Below, one piece after another: positions 9,106-17,807 of a stretch of DNA of 64,000 nt (position 1 is the stretch's first letter; each line of letters begins with the position of its first letter). A program made the translations under genes and the position numbers. Source of the stretch: Streptomyces sp. CC53 (lineage in GTDB: Bacteria; Actinomycetota; Actinomycetes; Streptomycetales; Streptomycetaceae); the NCBI RefSeq assembly GCF_001865245.1, contig NZ_MKXB01000145.1, positions 27,217-91,216 on the forward strand, written 5' to 3'. Under the pieces are notes generated by a model. The model made no database searches and was not told the DNA's origin. It saw only the letters and a program-made list of their open reading frames with translations.

Positions 9106-10313
9106 GCGGCCACCCGCCGCTCCGCCGCAGGCTGCGGGCCGGCGTCGACCGTCACGGTGCGGGCGCACTCCTCCAGGAAGCGCCGCAGCTGCCCGGCGTC
9201 GGTGTGGGACGCCTCGATGAACACGGGTACTTCCCACTCCTGGTAGGTGATGTGCACGGGGGCCGCCCGGCCGGGGGCGAGGGTGTGGACACGGTCGGCG
9301 CAGGGGTGGGTGCGCACACTGTCCGGGACGGTGATCGCGGCCGGGGTGCCTTCGGGGAGGTGGTGGCCGGGGAAGGCCAGCCAGCCGTGGTAGCGGCCGC
9401 TGGGGCGGCCCGTCGCGGGCCGGTCGAGGCCGAGCCGGACGGCGATCTCGTGGGACGGCAGGTGCACCCCGGTGTGCTGCTCGTGCAGGGGGACGACGGC
9501 GGCGCCGCCGACCCGGTTGGCGACCTCCAGGAAGACCCGTTCGCCGTCGGCGGTCTCGAAGAACTCCAGGTGCAGGGAGCCCTCCTCGATGCCGAGTGCC
9601 GTGACGACCCGCTGGGCGAAGGCCCGCTGCTCGGGGCTGTGCGGCTCCTGGTGGGAGCCGAGCGGCGTCCCCGCGGCGTACTCGACGGGCTTGTTGACGT
9701 ACCGGCTGACGGCGAGGTCCACCAGGCGGCCGTCCTGGACGAGGCCGTCGGCGTGCAGGATGTCGCCGTCGATGTGCTCCTCCAGCTGGAACGCGCCGGG
9801 GTCGGGCAGCTTCCAGTAGGCGCCGAGGGCGTCCCGGGCCGTCTCGTGGACGGTGACGTCCTCACTGGAGGCGCCCTGGCGCGGTTTGAGGACCGTGCGG
9901 CCGGTCCACGGCAGGGGCCTGCACCGGGACGGTTCGCGGACGAACCGCGGGTGGCGCAGCCCGGAGCCCGCCAGGGCCTCCTTCATGCGCACCTTGTCCC
10001 GCACCAGTTCCACCTGTTCCGGCGCCGGCCCGCCGATGCCGAGGTGGCGGCGTACGGAGCAGGCTTCGGCGATGCCGAACTCGGAGAGGGCGAGCACCTT
10101 CTCGAAGCCGTCGGCGGGTGAGGTGCGGGCGCACACCCCGGCGACGAGGTCCTCGTCCGGGTCGAGGACGAGCCGGGTGCAGCGCAGCCCGTCGGGCAGG
10201 TCGGCCATCCGGTGGGGGTGCCCGACGTAGGTCACGTCGTGCCGCCCGTGGTCGATCGCCCGCTGGTAGTCGATCTTCCGGTACGGCACCTGGTGCATGA
10301 CGAGGATCTTCAT
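9102..10313 (-). CDS. ATP-grasp ligase, 403 aa
   Basis: Carboxylate-amine or carboxylate-thiol ligase of the ATP-grasp superfamily. Visible are the lysine-containing ATP loop RTVLKPRQGASSEDV, the hinge FQLEEHIDGDILHADG and the metal-binding end LHLEFFETADGERVFLEVANRVGGA with the E-x-N-x-R pattern. The overall length and layout match amino-acid or dipeptide ligases of antibiotic pathways rather than D-Ala-D-Ala ligase. ATG at 10313 overlaps the KASIII-like stop (ATGA). It probably forms an amide bond between pathway building blocks (inference). Confidence 0.88.
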   Translation of the reverse strand: MKILVMHQVPYRKIDYQRAIDHGRHDVTYVGHPHRMADLPDGLRCTRLVLDPDEDLVAGVCARTSPADGFEKVLALSEFGIAEACSVRRHLGIGGPAPEQVELVRDKVRMKEALAGSGLRHPRFVREPSRCRPLPWTGRTVLKPRQGASSEDVTVHETARDALGAYWKLPDPGAFQLEEHIDGDILHADGLVQDGRLVDLAVSRYVNKPVEYAAGTPLGSHQEPHSPEQRAFAQRVVTALGIEEGSLHLEFFETADGERVFLEVANRVGGAAVVPLHEQHTGVHLPSHEIAVRLGLDRPATGRPSGRYHGWLAFPGHHLPEGTPAAITVPDSVRTHPCADRVHTLAPGRAAPVHITYQEWEVPVFIEASHTDAGQLRRFLEECARTVTVDAGPQPAAERRVAA

Positions 10314-11269
10314 CCCTGATACTCCAAGGTCGTGATGCCCCAGCTGAAGCCCATGGCGCTGGTGGCGAGCATGATCAGGTCGCCGCGACTCAGCCGGCCT
10401 GCGCGTTCGAGGTCACCGAGCGCGATGAGGGTGTCGGTACCGCCCATGTGGGCCAGGCGGTGGTAGTTGAAGACGCTGCGTGCGGCCGGGATGCCCAGGC
10501 TGTCCAGCAGCCGCAGATGCATGGTCCGATCGCCGTGGTTGATCAGGAAGTGCGCGATGTCCGGGCGCTTCCTGCCGAGGACGGTGAGCGTCTCGTCGAC
10601 CAGGTCGGTGAAGTTCCGTACGTACGCGTCGGCGAGGCCGCTGCGGTGCGCGGCGCGCCGGATGACCACCCGGCCGTGCGCCTGCTCGCCCGCGTAGTAG
10701 TCGGACCAGCTGCCGTCGGTGCGCATGGCGGAGTGGAGGAGGCGGAAACGGCCCGCACCGCCCTCCAGCAGTACCGCCGCAGCCGCATCACCGAAGTTGA
10801 ACAGAGCTTTGGCATCGGGGTCCCCGTAGTCCACCATCCGGCTCAGCCGGTCCCCGACCAGGACCAGCGCGTGGTCGCCGGGGCCGAGCGCGCCCGGCAC
10901 GGTCAGCAGGCGCAGCGCGGTCATCCCGGCGTTGCAGAAGTTCGCCACCTCGAAGCAGTGGGCGCGGTCGACGCCCAGTTCGTGGGCGACCTTCGCGGCC
11001 GGCGACCAGAACGGCCGGTCCCATTCTCCGGAGCCGGCGTAGACGACCTGCCGGATGCGGGAGGTCGCCACGCCGGTCCTGGCGATCACGTCCCGGGCCG
11101 CGTCCCGGGCCAGCTCCCACGCCGACTCGCCGTCGGCGAGCACGGGGAAGCTCTCGCAGTGGGTGATCGAGGCGAGGTCCGCGAGGGCCACACCGGAGGC
11201 CCGGTGCATGGCGTGGATGTCGGCCCTCGCGGAGGGGAGGCGGACGGCGAAGTCGGCTATGCCGCCCAC
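10310..11269 (-). CDS. KASIII-like ketoacyl synthase / acyltransferase, 319 aa
   Basis: Thiolase-fold protein of the FabH group. With the GTG start at 11269 the nucleophile is C112 (EVANFCNAGMTAL) and the base is H245 (LINHGDRTMHL). At the position of the FabH asparagine I read H274 (AHMGGTDTLIAL). Loss of that Asn suggests acyl transfer to an O or N nucleophile rather than decarboxylative condensation, as in the CerJ-type relatives (established family knowledge, applied by inference). The GTG is nested in the last codons of the upstream oxygenase gene with a GGACAGGAC-like site ahead. The longer frame to 11689 is a shadow of that gene. No acyl carrier protein gene is visible in the operon. 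Confidence 0.83.
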   Translation of the reverse strand: MGGIADFAVRLPSARADIHAMHRASGVALADLASITHCESFPVLADGESAWELARDAARDVIARTGVATSRIRQVVYAGSGEWDRPFWSPAAKVAHELGVDRAHCFEVANFCNAGMTALRLLTVPGALGPGDHALVLVGDRLSRMVDYGDPDAKALFNFGDAAAAVLLEGGAGRFRLLHSAMRTDGSWSDYYAGEQAHGRVVIRRAAHRSGLADAYVRNFTDLVDETLTVLGRKRPDIAHFLINHGDRTMHLRLLDSLGIPAARSVFNYHRLAHMGGTDTLIALGDLERAGRLSRGDLIMLATSAMGFSWGITTLEYQG

Positions 11270-12120
11270 TGGGCGTCCTGTCCGCGTTCCTCGATGCTGA
11301 CGCGGTGCACGGTGCGGTCCACGCCCGGCTCGACCGCGGTGGCCGCGTGGTAGGTCGTCGCGGTCTTCCAGACCAGCAGGTCGTTCCTGGTCCAGCGGTG
11401 CGTGTAGACATGGGCGGGGTCCTGGATCAGACCGTCGATCACCGCGAAGAACTCCTCGTTCTCGTTGGCGTCGAAGCCCGTCACCGCCTGCATGTACTCG
11501 GGCGCGCCGTACAGGTACGGGCGGCCGGTGTGCGGGTCGAGCCTGACCAGGGGGTGCTCGGTCGGCGGGTACTCCTGCTCGACGAGGGCCCGGAACTCGG
11601 CGATGGACAGCCCCACGTGCTCCTGCGCGATCCGCTGCCGCTTGCCGACGGTGTGCAGGGCGGTACGGCCGGCGATCCGGTCCTTCCACCGCTGCGGCAG
11701 CCGGTCGTAGACGTCGACGGCGCTGGCGTAGAGGGTGTGTCCGCTGGTGCCGGGCACGTCGACACCGTGCAGCATCGTGTACGGCGCCGGGTCCTTCGTG
11801 TACGAGGAGTCCTGGTGCCAGAAGTTGCCGACCCGGGCGACGCCGACGGGGCGGTTCGCCCGCGTCGCGTTCGAGGAGATCATGATCTCCGGGTGTTCCG
11901 GGTGCCGGTACTTGGCCATCAGGAACGGCACGGGCCGGCCGATCCGGGACGCGAGGGCGATCTGCTGCTGCGGGGTGAGCTCCAGCCCGCGGACGACCAC
12001 GAGCTCGCGCCGGTGGACGCCGTCGAGGAGCTGCCGGAACACCTCCGGGTCCTGGAGGTCCTCGTAGGTCACTCCGGTCATCTCGGAGCCGATGAAGGGG
12101 GTGATGTCCTTGATCTGCAT
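11257..12120 (-). CDS. TauD-family Fe(II)/2-oxoglutarate-dependent dioxygenase, 287 aa
   Basis: Non-haem iron oxygenase of the TauD/TfdA/clavaminate-synthase group. The 2-His-1-carboxylate triad begins with H102-x-D104 (NFWHQDSSY); the distal histidine is in VWKTATTYHAATAV, and the 2-oxoglutarate-binding arginine is in DRTVHRVSIEE. Such enzymes hydroxylate, desaturate, cyclise or fragment small metabolites. ATG at 12120 lies 34 bp after the aminolevulinate-synthase-like stop, and its 3' end overlaps the KASIII-like start by 13 bp. Substrate unknown; its place between the two carbon-chain enzymes suggests tailoring of an amino-ketone or amino acid (inference). Confidence 0.9.
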   Translation of the reverse strand: MQIKDITPFIGSEMTGVTYEDLQDPEVFRQLLDGVHRRELVVVRGLELTPQQQIALASRIGRPVPFLMAKYRHPEHPEIMISSNATRANRPVGVARVGNFWHQDSSYTKDPAPYTMLHGVDVPGTSGHTLYASAVDVYDRLPQRWKDRIAGRTALHTVGKRQRIAQEHVGLSIAEFRALVEQEYPPTEHPLVRLDPHTGRPYLYGAPEYMQAVTGFDANENEEFFAVIDGLIQDPAHVYTHRWTRNDLLVWKTATTYHAATAVEPGVDRTVHRVSIEERGQDAQWAA

Positions 12121-12154
12121 GCGTGGGTCCTTGGCAGGTGGGTACGGGCGGTCG

Positions 12155-13369
12155 TCAGGCGGCGTCGAGGCAGGTCCGCAGGGCGCGGACGAAGCCGTCG
12201 ATCTGCTCCTGGGTGCGGAAGGGCGCGACCGTCACGCGGAACCGCTCGCCGCCCTTGGCGACGGACGGGTAGTTGATGGGCTGGACGTAGATGTCGAACT
12301 CGTCGAGCAGCCGCCGTGAGACGGCCTTGACGCGCTCGCCGCCGGGCACGAGCACGGGCACCAGGTGGCTCTCCGCGTCGATGAAGTCGATTCCGGCGCG
12401 GTGCAGCGCGGTCCGCATGCGGACGGCGTTCGCCTTGAGCCGCAGCCGCATCTCGGCGCCCTGCTCACCCTGGATGACGTCGAGGCTGCGCCGGGTGGCG
12501 TCGAGGCTGGACCGCGGGATGGTGGTGGTGAAGATGAAGCCGGGCGCGTACGACCGCACGTAGTCGAGGGCCGTGTCGGGGCCGGCGACGTAGCCGCCGG
12601 TGGTGCCGACGGCCTTTCCGAAGACCCCTTGCACAAAGGTGGGCCGGTACTCGCCGATCTCCTCGCATATACCGGCGCCGGTGGGCCCGTTGACACCGAT
12701 CGCGTGAGTCTCGTCGAGATACGTCATGGCGTTGTACCGCTCCGCCAGATCACATATCCGGCTGATCGGCGCGACGTCCCCGTCCATCGAGTAGACGGAT
12801 TCGAAGACAATCAGTTTGGGCCGCTCGACCGGGTACTGGGCGAGCAGTTCCTCCAGCGCCGCCACATCGCTGTGCGGGAAGATGTGGCGGCGATTCCCGA
12901 CGGAGCGGATCCCTTCGATGAGGGAGCGGTGGTTCAGGGAATCGGAGAACACCACCGTGTCGGGCTCGGCCGCGAGGAGAGTGGTGAGCGTTTCGAAGTT
13001 CGCGACGTATCCACTGGTGAAGACCAGGGCCCGCGGGCGGCGGTGCCAGGCGGCGAGCCGGGCTTCCAGTTCAACGTGGGCCTCACTGGTCCCCGCGATG
13101 TTGCGGGAGCCGCCGTTGCCGGTGCCGTGCCTCCGCGTCGAGGCGATCTGCGCCTCCATGACCTGCGGGTTCTGGCTCATGCCCAGGTAGTCGTTGGTGC
13201 ACCAGACCTGGATGCGCCGCCCCTGGTGCAGCGCGTACCCCGGTTCCTCCGCGAGGTACGAGCAGGGCGTGAACTCCCGGTAGAGGCCGGAGGCCTTGAG
13301 GTCCGTCAGCTTGCCGGCCAGGCCTTCGAACGGGGCCGGCGGGCGCACGGAAAGCTGTTCGGCGGACAT
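12155..13369 (-). CDS. 5-aminolevulinate synthase-like alpha-oxoamine synthase, 404 aa
   Basis: PLP enzyme of the alpha-oxoamine synthase family that joins an amino acid to an acyl-CoA with loss of CO2. Markers are WCTNDYLGMSQNP, GTGNGGSRNIAGTSEAH, VYSMDGDVAPI, YLDETHAIGVNGPTG, the PLP lysine in VFGKAVGTTGGYVAG, and the terminal IYVQPINYPSVAKG block typical of aminolevulinate synthases rather than biotin-type KAPA synthases. Streptomyces make haem from glutamyl-tRNA, so an ALAS here points to secondary metabolism, as in C5N-unit pathways (established). The ATG at 13369 has AGGAG six bases upstream. First enzyme gene of the operon. Confidence 0.92.
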   Translation of the reverse strand: MSAEQLSVRPPAPFEGLAGKLTDLKASGLYREFTPCSYLAEEPGYALHQGRRIQVWCTNDYLGMSQNPQVMEAQIASTRRHGTGNGGSRNIAGTSEAHVELEARLAAWHRRPRALVFTSGYVANFETLTTLLAAEPDTVVFSDSLNHRSLIEGIRSVGNRRHIFPHSDVAALEELLAQYPVERPKLIVFESVYSMDGDVAPISRICDLAERYNAMTYLDETHAIGVNGPTGAGICEEIGEYRPTFVQGVFGKAVGTTGGYVAGPDTALDYVRSYAPGFIFTTTIPRSSLDATRRSLDVIQGEQGAEMRLRLKANAVRMRTALHRAGIDFIDAESHLVPVLVPGGERVKAVSRRLLDEFDIYVQPINYPSVAKGGERFRVTVAPFRTQEQIDGFVRALRTCLDAA

Positions 13370-13415
13370 GGTTCTCCTGTCACTGGTATTCGGTGCGGCG
13401 GCTCGACGGGGAAGG

Positions 13416-13565
13416 TCAGCCCCACCGCGAGTCGTCCGCCAGGGCGGCGACCGCGGCGCGCTCCGGCCGCCCCTCGGTATCCGCCTGAACGCCCACCGCC
13501 AGAAGTGCGAGGACCGCCGCACCGAGCACGCCGAATACGGAACGAAGGATCTTTGCCTTCAGCAT
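13416..13565 (-). CDS. Small exported peptide, 49 aa, first gene of the biosynthetic operon
   Basis: The peptide has a lysine/arginine N-terminus (MLKAKILRSVFG), a hydrophobic core (VLGAAVLALLAVGVQA) that looks like a Sec signal with cleavage after AVGVQA, and a short polar tail ending DDSRWG. That would release about 24 residues. The start at 13565 follows a run of G and A (GGGGGGAA); twelve more in-frame codons upstream lack a ribosome site. It lies 46 bp before the aminolevulinate-synthase-like gene on the same strand and faces the LuxR-type regulator. Role unknown; a signalling peptide or a vestigial leader are possibilities, neither shown. Confidence 0.6.
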   Translation of the reverse strand: MLKAKILRSVFGVLGAAVLALLAVGVQADTEGRPERAAVAALADDSRWG

Positions 13566-13590
13566 GAAAAAATTCCCCCCAATATCCTGT

Positions 13591-13611
13591 CGGGCCGCCA
13601 CTTCCGGCCCG
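13591..13611 (-). promoter_or_regulatory. Hairpin in the leader of the small-peptide gene
   Basis: CGGGCCG and CGGCCCG form a 7-bp stem with a seven-base loop, 26 bases upstream of the peptide start codon on the minus strand. It is followed by an A/T-rich run toward the ribosome site. It could be a leader attenuator or simply RNA structure protecting the transcript. Confidence 0.35.
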
Positions 13612-13661
13612 TGACCAGAATCATGCGCCCTGGCAGTCGCCTGGAACAGGGAAACCCAGCA

Positions 13662-13673
13662 GCATGATCATGC
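13662..13673. promoter_or_regulatory. 12-bp perfect palindrome between operon and LuxR regulator
   Basis: GCATGATCATGC reads the same on both strands and sits about 28 bp ahead of the LuxR-type start and about 97 bp ahead of the small-peptide start. Placement in a divergent promoter region suggests an operator for the neighbouring regulator. This is inference from symmetry and position. Confidence 0.4.
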
Positions 13674-13700
13674 AAGCGCCAGAACCTGAAGGTCAGACAC

Positions 13701-14687
13701 ATGTGCACGAAAAGTGATGAAAAAGATCAAACCGGACTTCCGTCGGTGTGCGAAGAGGGGTTGTCCTTCTACGCGGAGACCCTGAAGGGTCGCTTCCAGC
13801 CCGAGGAATGCCCGGAATGTCTACTCGCTCTGGGCTTCGTACAACGCGGCGGCGACGGCCAGCTCGTCCCCATCCCACCGGGCCTCGCGGCGAACTCCCT
13901 GCTCGTCCCCATGGAGGAGAGGATCGAGTCCACGCAGCGGGTCCTGGCCCGGGCAAGAGCGGCGGTGCACCAGGTGGAGGAGGTCTACCGATCCGTCGGG
14001 AGCGACTCCGGCGTGCGGGTCATCCGGGGCGCTGCCGCCATCAACGCCACGCTGGAGAGGGTGGTGAACTCCTGCCACGATGAGCTGCTGACGGCGCAGC
14101 CGGGCGGCGGCCGGGCTCAGGAGCTGCTGGAGGAGGCGCTGCCGTCCGACGTGGCCGCGCTCCGCCGCGGCGTACGCCAGCGCACCATCTACCAGCACAC
14201 CGTCCGCACCCACAGCCCCACGCTGTCCTACGTGGAGCAGGTCTCCGCAGCGGGCGCCGAGGTGCGCACCCTGGACGAGGTCTTCGACCGGCTCATCGTC
14301 TGCGACCGCAGGATCGCCTTCGTCCCGGACCCCGCCGAGGAGCGCCGCCAGTTCGCCCTGGCCATCGAACACCCCGGCCTCATCCGCTACCTCGTCGGCA
14401 TCTTCGACCACGCCTGGGAGCGCGCCGTCCCCCTCGACTACGCCCCCAGCGCGCACCGCCCGCCCCTGCTCGCCAACGAGACCCGCCGCGCGGTCCTCCA
14501 GCTCATGGTCAACGGCTACACGGACGAGACGATCGCCGGGCGCCTCGGCATGAGCACCCGGACCGTCGCCACCCATATCCGCAAGGCGTCCGAGCTGCTC
14601 GGCAGCCGCAGCCGCGCCCAGCTCGCCTATCTGATCGCCAAGGCCGGCCTGCTGGACGAGGACGAGCCGGCGGCCGGCGCGCTCTGA
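13701..14687 (+). CDS. LuxR-type HTH regulator, pathway-specific candidate, 328 aa
   Basis: The last 65 residues form a LuxR/FixJ-type HTH (LMVNGYTDETIAGRLGMSTRTVATHIRKA). The first part has a winged-helix/TrmB-like look with a CPECLLALGFVQR segment, and the middle resembles the PLD-like sensory domain seen in Streptomyces LuxR proteins that sit next to peptide or lipid clusters. It lacks a typical phospho-acceptor receiver domain. The ATG at 13701 has GAAGG about ten bases before it. It is divergent from the nine-gene operon, which it probably controls (inference). Confidence 0.88.
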   Translation: MCTKSDEKDQTGLPSVCEEGLSFYAETLKGRFQPEECPECLLALGFVQRGGDGQLVPIPPGLAANSLLVPMEERIESTQRVLARARAAVHQVEEVYRSVGSDSGVRVIRGAAAINATLERVVNSCHDELLTAQPGGGRAQELLEEALPSDVAALRRGVRQRTIYQHTVRTHSPTLSYVEQVSAAGAEVRTLDEVFDRLIVCDRRIAFVPDPAEERRQFALAIEHPGLIRYLVGIFDHAWERAVPLDYAPSAHRPPLLANETRRAVLQLMVNGYTDETIAGRLGMSTRTVATHIRKASELLGSRSRAQLAYLIAKAGLLDEDEPAAGAL

Positions 14688-15013
14688 GCACCCGCGCCAC
14701 GCCGCCCCCCGCCGGGCCCCGGCACCGCACCCGGCACACCGCCACGGCACCCTCCGCCCACCGCGCCTCCGCCCACCACGCCCGGCCCACACGCCCCGCC
14801 CCGGCGGCCCCCGGCACCGCACCCGGCACACCGCCACGGCACCCTCCCCCACCGCGCCACGCACCGCCAGGCCACGACGCCCCGCACCCACCCGGCCAGA
14901 CCGTCGGCGTGCCCACCACGCGGGCTCGGCGCGCCCCGGCCCCCGCCGGGCAGGACACCACCCCCCGGGGTCACCGGGGACGCACCCGGCGGCCCACGGT
15001 CACCGGCCTCCCC
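14688..15013. other. 326-bp intergenic stretch with a 39-bp direct repeat
   Basis: No gene is supported here. A 39-bp segment beginning CCCCGGCACCGCACCCGG occurs at 14717-14755 and again, identical, at 14809-14847. The stretch is extremely C-rich on the plus strand and separates the LuxR regulator from the convergent L,D-transpeptidase gene. ORFs crossing it are composition artefacts. Confidence 0.6.
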
Positions 15014-15823
15014 TCACCGGGCCAGGCTCAGCACGTCGCCCATCACCACCACCGGCCGCGCCGACGGGTCGAGCCACGTCAGCACCTCCTTCATCTGCGG
15101 CTTCTCCAGGGACACACAGCCCTGGGTGGGGCCGTCGTGGTCGACGTGGAGCCAGATGCCTCCGCCGCGCTCCGCGCCCAGGGGGCGGGTCCAGTCCAGG
15201 GGGGACGTGCCCGGCTTGCGGTTGTAGTTGATGGCGACGACATAGTCGAAGGAGCCCGCCAGCGGTTCCCCGAGGGCACCGGTGCCGGTGACCGTGAAGG
15301 CCGGCCCCTGGTCGTAGGGGAGCTTCGTGCCCGGGTTCGGCAGCAGGCCGCCCGCGTCCGTCAGGCCGTACACGCCGACGGGCGAGCGCAGGTCGTCCTG
15401 GACATGGTGGTCGGTCCACCCCTTGGCCGCGTTGTGCGCGGGCCACGGGCCGGACACCGGCTTCCAGCCGTCCCCGGGCCGCCGCTCGTAGAGGGTGACG
15501 GTGGCGTCGCTGGAGTCCCGGTCCTTCCCCCGGACGACGACCGCCTGCGTGGTGGCCGGGTCGAGGGCGGCCCGGGTGCGGGGCCCGAGGCCGGGGATGT
15601 CGGCCGGGGCGGGCGGCGGCAGCAAGGGGAGACCGGCAGCGGCGCGCCCCGCGGGCGGCGGCGTGCCCCCGTGGTCGCCGGGGCCCTTCGCCCCGGCGGC
15701 CGGCGGGTGGCTCCGCGCCCCGTCCGGTGGGCCGCCGTCGGCGCACGCGGTCACCGGCAGGAGCGGGAACAGCACCGCGGCCACCACGGGGAGGCGGCGG
15801 CGCGGGCGGCGGAACGCGGGCAT
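15014..15823 (-). CDS. L,D-transpeptidase-family lipoprotein, 269 aa
   Basis: Cell-surface protein with a twin-arginine-like basic start, a hydrophobic stretch (VVAAVLFPLLPVTAC) ending in a lipobox-type cysteine, and a proline/alanine-rich linker. The C-terminal YkuD-type fold has the catalytic motif LHVDHDGPTQGCVSL (His, then Cys in TQGC; the usual Ser is Thr). Related Streptomyces proteins crosslink or hydrolyse peptidoglycan, but the Thr and the low similarity leave activity uncertain. ATG at 15823 follows GAAAGG about ten bases upstream; an in-frame start 48 bp earlier is less likely. Confidence 0.8.
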   Translation of the reverse strand: MPAFRRPRRRLPVVAAVLFPLLPVTACADGGPPDGARSHPPAAGAKGPGDHGGTPPPAGRAAAGLPLLPPPAPADIPGLGPRTRAALDPATTQAVVVRGKDRDSSDATVTLYERRPGDGWKPVSGPWPAHNAAKGWTDHHVQDDLRSPVGVYGLTDAGGLLPNPGTKLPYDQGPAFTVTGTGALGEPLAGSFDYVVAINYNRKPGTSPLDWTRPLGAERGGGIWLHVDHDGPTQGCVSLEKPQMKEVLTWLDPSARPVVVMGDVLSLAR

Positions 15824-15933
15824 GGGTCGGGCCTTTCGCAGGAGCCGGAGGTGCCGGGGCCGGGGCTTCACCCCCTGTCAACGCCTCCGCGCCCGTGCGG
15901 GGTTGCGGGTGACCGCCCGGTCGACAGAAACGC

Positions 15934-15972
15934 GCGGGCCCCGGGCCGGATTCCTCCGGTCCCGGGGCCCGC
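15934..15972 (-). terminator. Strong terminator downstream of aspS
   Basis: A 12-bp perfect outer stem (GCGGGCCCCGGG with CCCGGGGCCCGC) continues as a 5-bp inner stem (CCGGA/TCCGG) around a TTCC loop, with one bulged base. It lies 29 bp past the aspS stop. No U-run follows, which is normal for actinomycetes. Confidence 0.8.
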
Positions 15973-16000
15973 GCTCAGCGTGTGCGGTGCGCCGTGCGGC

Positions 16001-17773
16001 TCACTTGTCCTTGTCGGCCACCGGCTTGCGCAGCGCGATGTTCAGCTCCCGCAGCCGCGCCTCCTCCAGCTCCGTGGGGGCGCCCATCATCAGGTCCTGC
16101 GCGTTGCCGTTCAGCGGGAACGCGATGGTCTCGCGGATGTTCGGCTCGTCGGCGAGGAGCATGACGATGCGGTCGACGCCGGGGGCGATGCCGCCGTGCG
16201 GCGGGGCGCCGAAGCGGAACGCACGCAGCATGCCCGCGAACTCGCGCTCCACGGTGTCGCGGTCGTAGCCCGCGATCTCGAACGCCTTGATCATGATGTC
16301 CGGCTCGTGGTTCCGGATGGCGCCGGAGGACAGCTCGACGCCGTTGCAGACGATGTCGTACTGCCAGGCGAGGATGTCGAGCGGGTCCTTCTCCTCCAGG
16401 TCCTTCATGCCGCCCTGCGGCATGGAGAAGGGGTTGTGCGAGAAGTCGATCTTGCCGGTCTCCTCGTCCTTCTCGTACATCGGGAAGTCGACGATCCAGC
16501 AGAAGCGGAAGACGTCCTCCTCGAAGTGGCCGGCCCGCTTGGCGGCCTCGACGCGGACCGCGCCCATGATCTTCGCGACCTCGTCGACGTCACCGGCGCC
16601 GAAGAAGACCGCGTGGCCGGGCTTGAGGCCGAGGCGGTCGACGAGCGTCTTGACGTTCTCCTCGGTGAGGAACTTGGCGATGGGCCCGGTGAAGGCCATG
16701 TCGTCGCCGACGCGGATCCAGGCGAGGCCCTTCGCGCCGTGCTCCACGGCGAACTCGCCCAGCGAGTCGAAGAACTTGCGCGGCTGCCCGGCGACGTCCG
16801 GCACCGGCAGGGCGCGCACGTGCTTGCCGGCGAACGCCTTGAACTCGGAGTCGGCGAACACGTCGGTGATGTCGACGAGCTCCAGCTGGGCCCGCAGGTC
16901 CGGCTTGTCAGAGCCGTACTTCAGCATCGCCTCGCGGAACGGGATGCGCGGGAACGGCGAGGTCACGTGGCGGCCGTTGCCGAACTCCTCGAACAGCTCG
17001 GTCATGAGCTTCTCGATCGGCTGGAAGACGTCTTCCTGCGTCACGAAGCTCATCTCGACATCGAGCTGGTAGAACTCGCCGGGCGAGCGGTCCGCGCGGG
17101 CGTCCTCGTCGCGGAAGCAGGGCGCGATCTGGAAGTACCGGTCGAAGCCGGAGACCATCAGCAGCTGCTTGAACTGCTGCGGCGCCTGCGGCAGCGCGTA
17201 GAAGCGGCCGGGGTTCAGCCGGGACGGGACGACGAAGTCGCGGGCACCCTCGGGGGAGGTCGCGGTGAGGATCGGCGTCGCCATCTCGTTGAATCCGAGG
17301 GCGGTCATCTTCTGCCGGATCGCGGCGATCACCGCGGTGCGCAGCATGATGTTGCGGTGCATGCGCTCGCGGCGCAGGTCCAGGAAGCGGTACTCCAGGC
17401 GCCGCTCCTCGTTGACGCCGTCGTCCGTGTTGATCGTGAACGGCAGCGGGCCGGAGGCGCCCAGCACCTCGACCTCGGAGACCTCCACCTCGACCTCGCC
17501 GGTGGGCAGGTCCGGGTTGACGTTCTCGGTGCCGCGCGAGACGACCTTGCCGTCGATCCGGACGACGGATTCCTTGGTCTGCTTGTCGAGCGCCTCGTAC
17601 GCGGCGGTGCCGGGGCGGGCGACGAGCTGCGTGATGCCGTAGTGGTCGCGCAGATCGATGAAGAGGATGCCGCCCAGGTCGCGCCGATTGTGCAGCCAGC
17701 CGCTCAGCCGGACGTCGGTGCCGACGTCAGAGGCGCGGAGCTCGCCGCAGGTGTGGGACCTGTACCGATGCAT
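16001..17773 (-). CDS. aspS: Aspartyl-tRNA synthetase, 590 aa
   Basis: Class IIb aminoacyl-tRNA synthetase. N-terminal OB-fold anticodon-binding domain at about 15-110 ([21 protein letters not shown]). Class II motif 2 is [20 protein letters not shown], and motif 3 is [14 protein letters not shown]. The bacterial GAD insertion domain occupies the middle. Length 590 is normal for the bacterial type. Whether it charges only tRNA-Asp or also tRNA-Asn depends on an amidotransferase not in the window; many actinobacterial AspRS are non-discriminating. ATG at 17773; transcribed alone. Confidence 0.97.
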   Translation of the reverse strand: MHRYRSHTCGELRASDVGTDVRLSGWLHNRRDLGGILFIDLRDHYGITQLVARPGTAAYEALDKQTKESVVRIDGKVVSRGTENVNPDLPTGEVEVEVSEVEVLGASGPLPFTINTDDGVNEERRLEYRFLDLRRERMHRNIMLRTAVIAAIRQKMTALGFNEMATPILTATSPEGARDFVVPSRLNPGRFYALPQAPQQFKQLLMVSGFDRYFQIAPCFRDEDARADRSPGEFYQLDVEMSFVTQEDVFQPIEKLMTELFEEFGNGRHVTSPFPRIPFREAMLKYGSDKPDLRAQLELVDITDVFADSEFKAFAGKHVRALPVPDVAGQPRKFFDSLGEFAVEHGAKGLAWIRVGDDMAFTGPIAKFLTEENVKTLVDRLGLKPGHAVFFGAGDVDEVAKIMGAVRVEAAKRAGHFEEDVFRFCWIVDFPMYEKDEETGKIDFSHNPFSMPQGGMKDLEEKDPLDILAWQYDIVCNGVELSSGAIRNHEPDIMIKAFEIAGYDRDTVEREFAGMLRAFRFGAPPHGGIAPGVDRIVMLLADEPNIRETIAFPLNGNAQDLMMGAPTELEEARLRELNIALRKPVADKDK

Positions 17774-17807
17774 CGTCGTTCATCCAGCCTTCGCTGATCG
17801 GGGGCGC

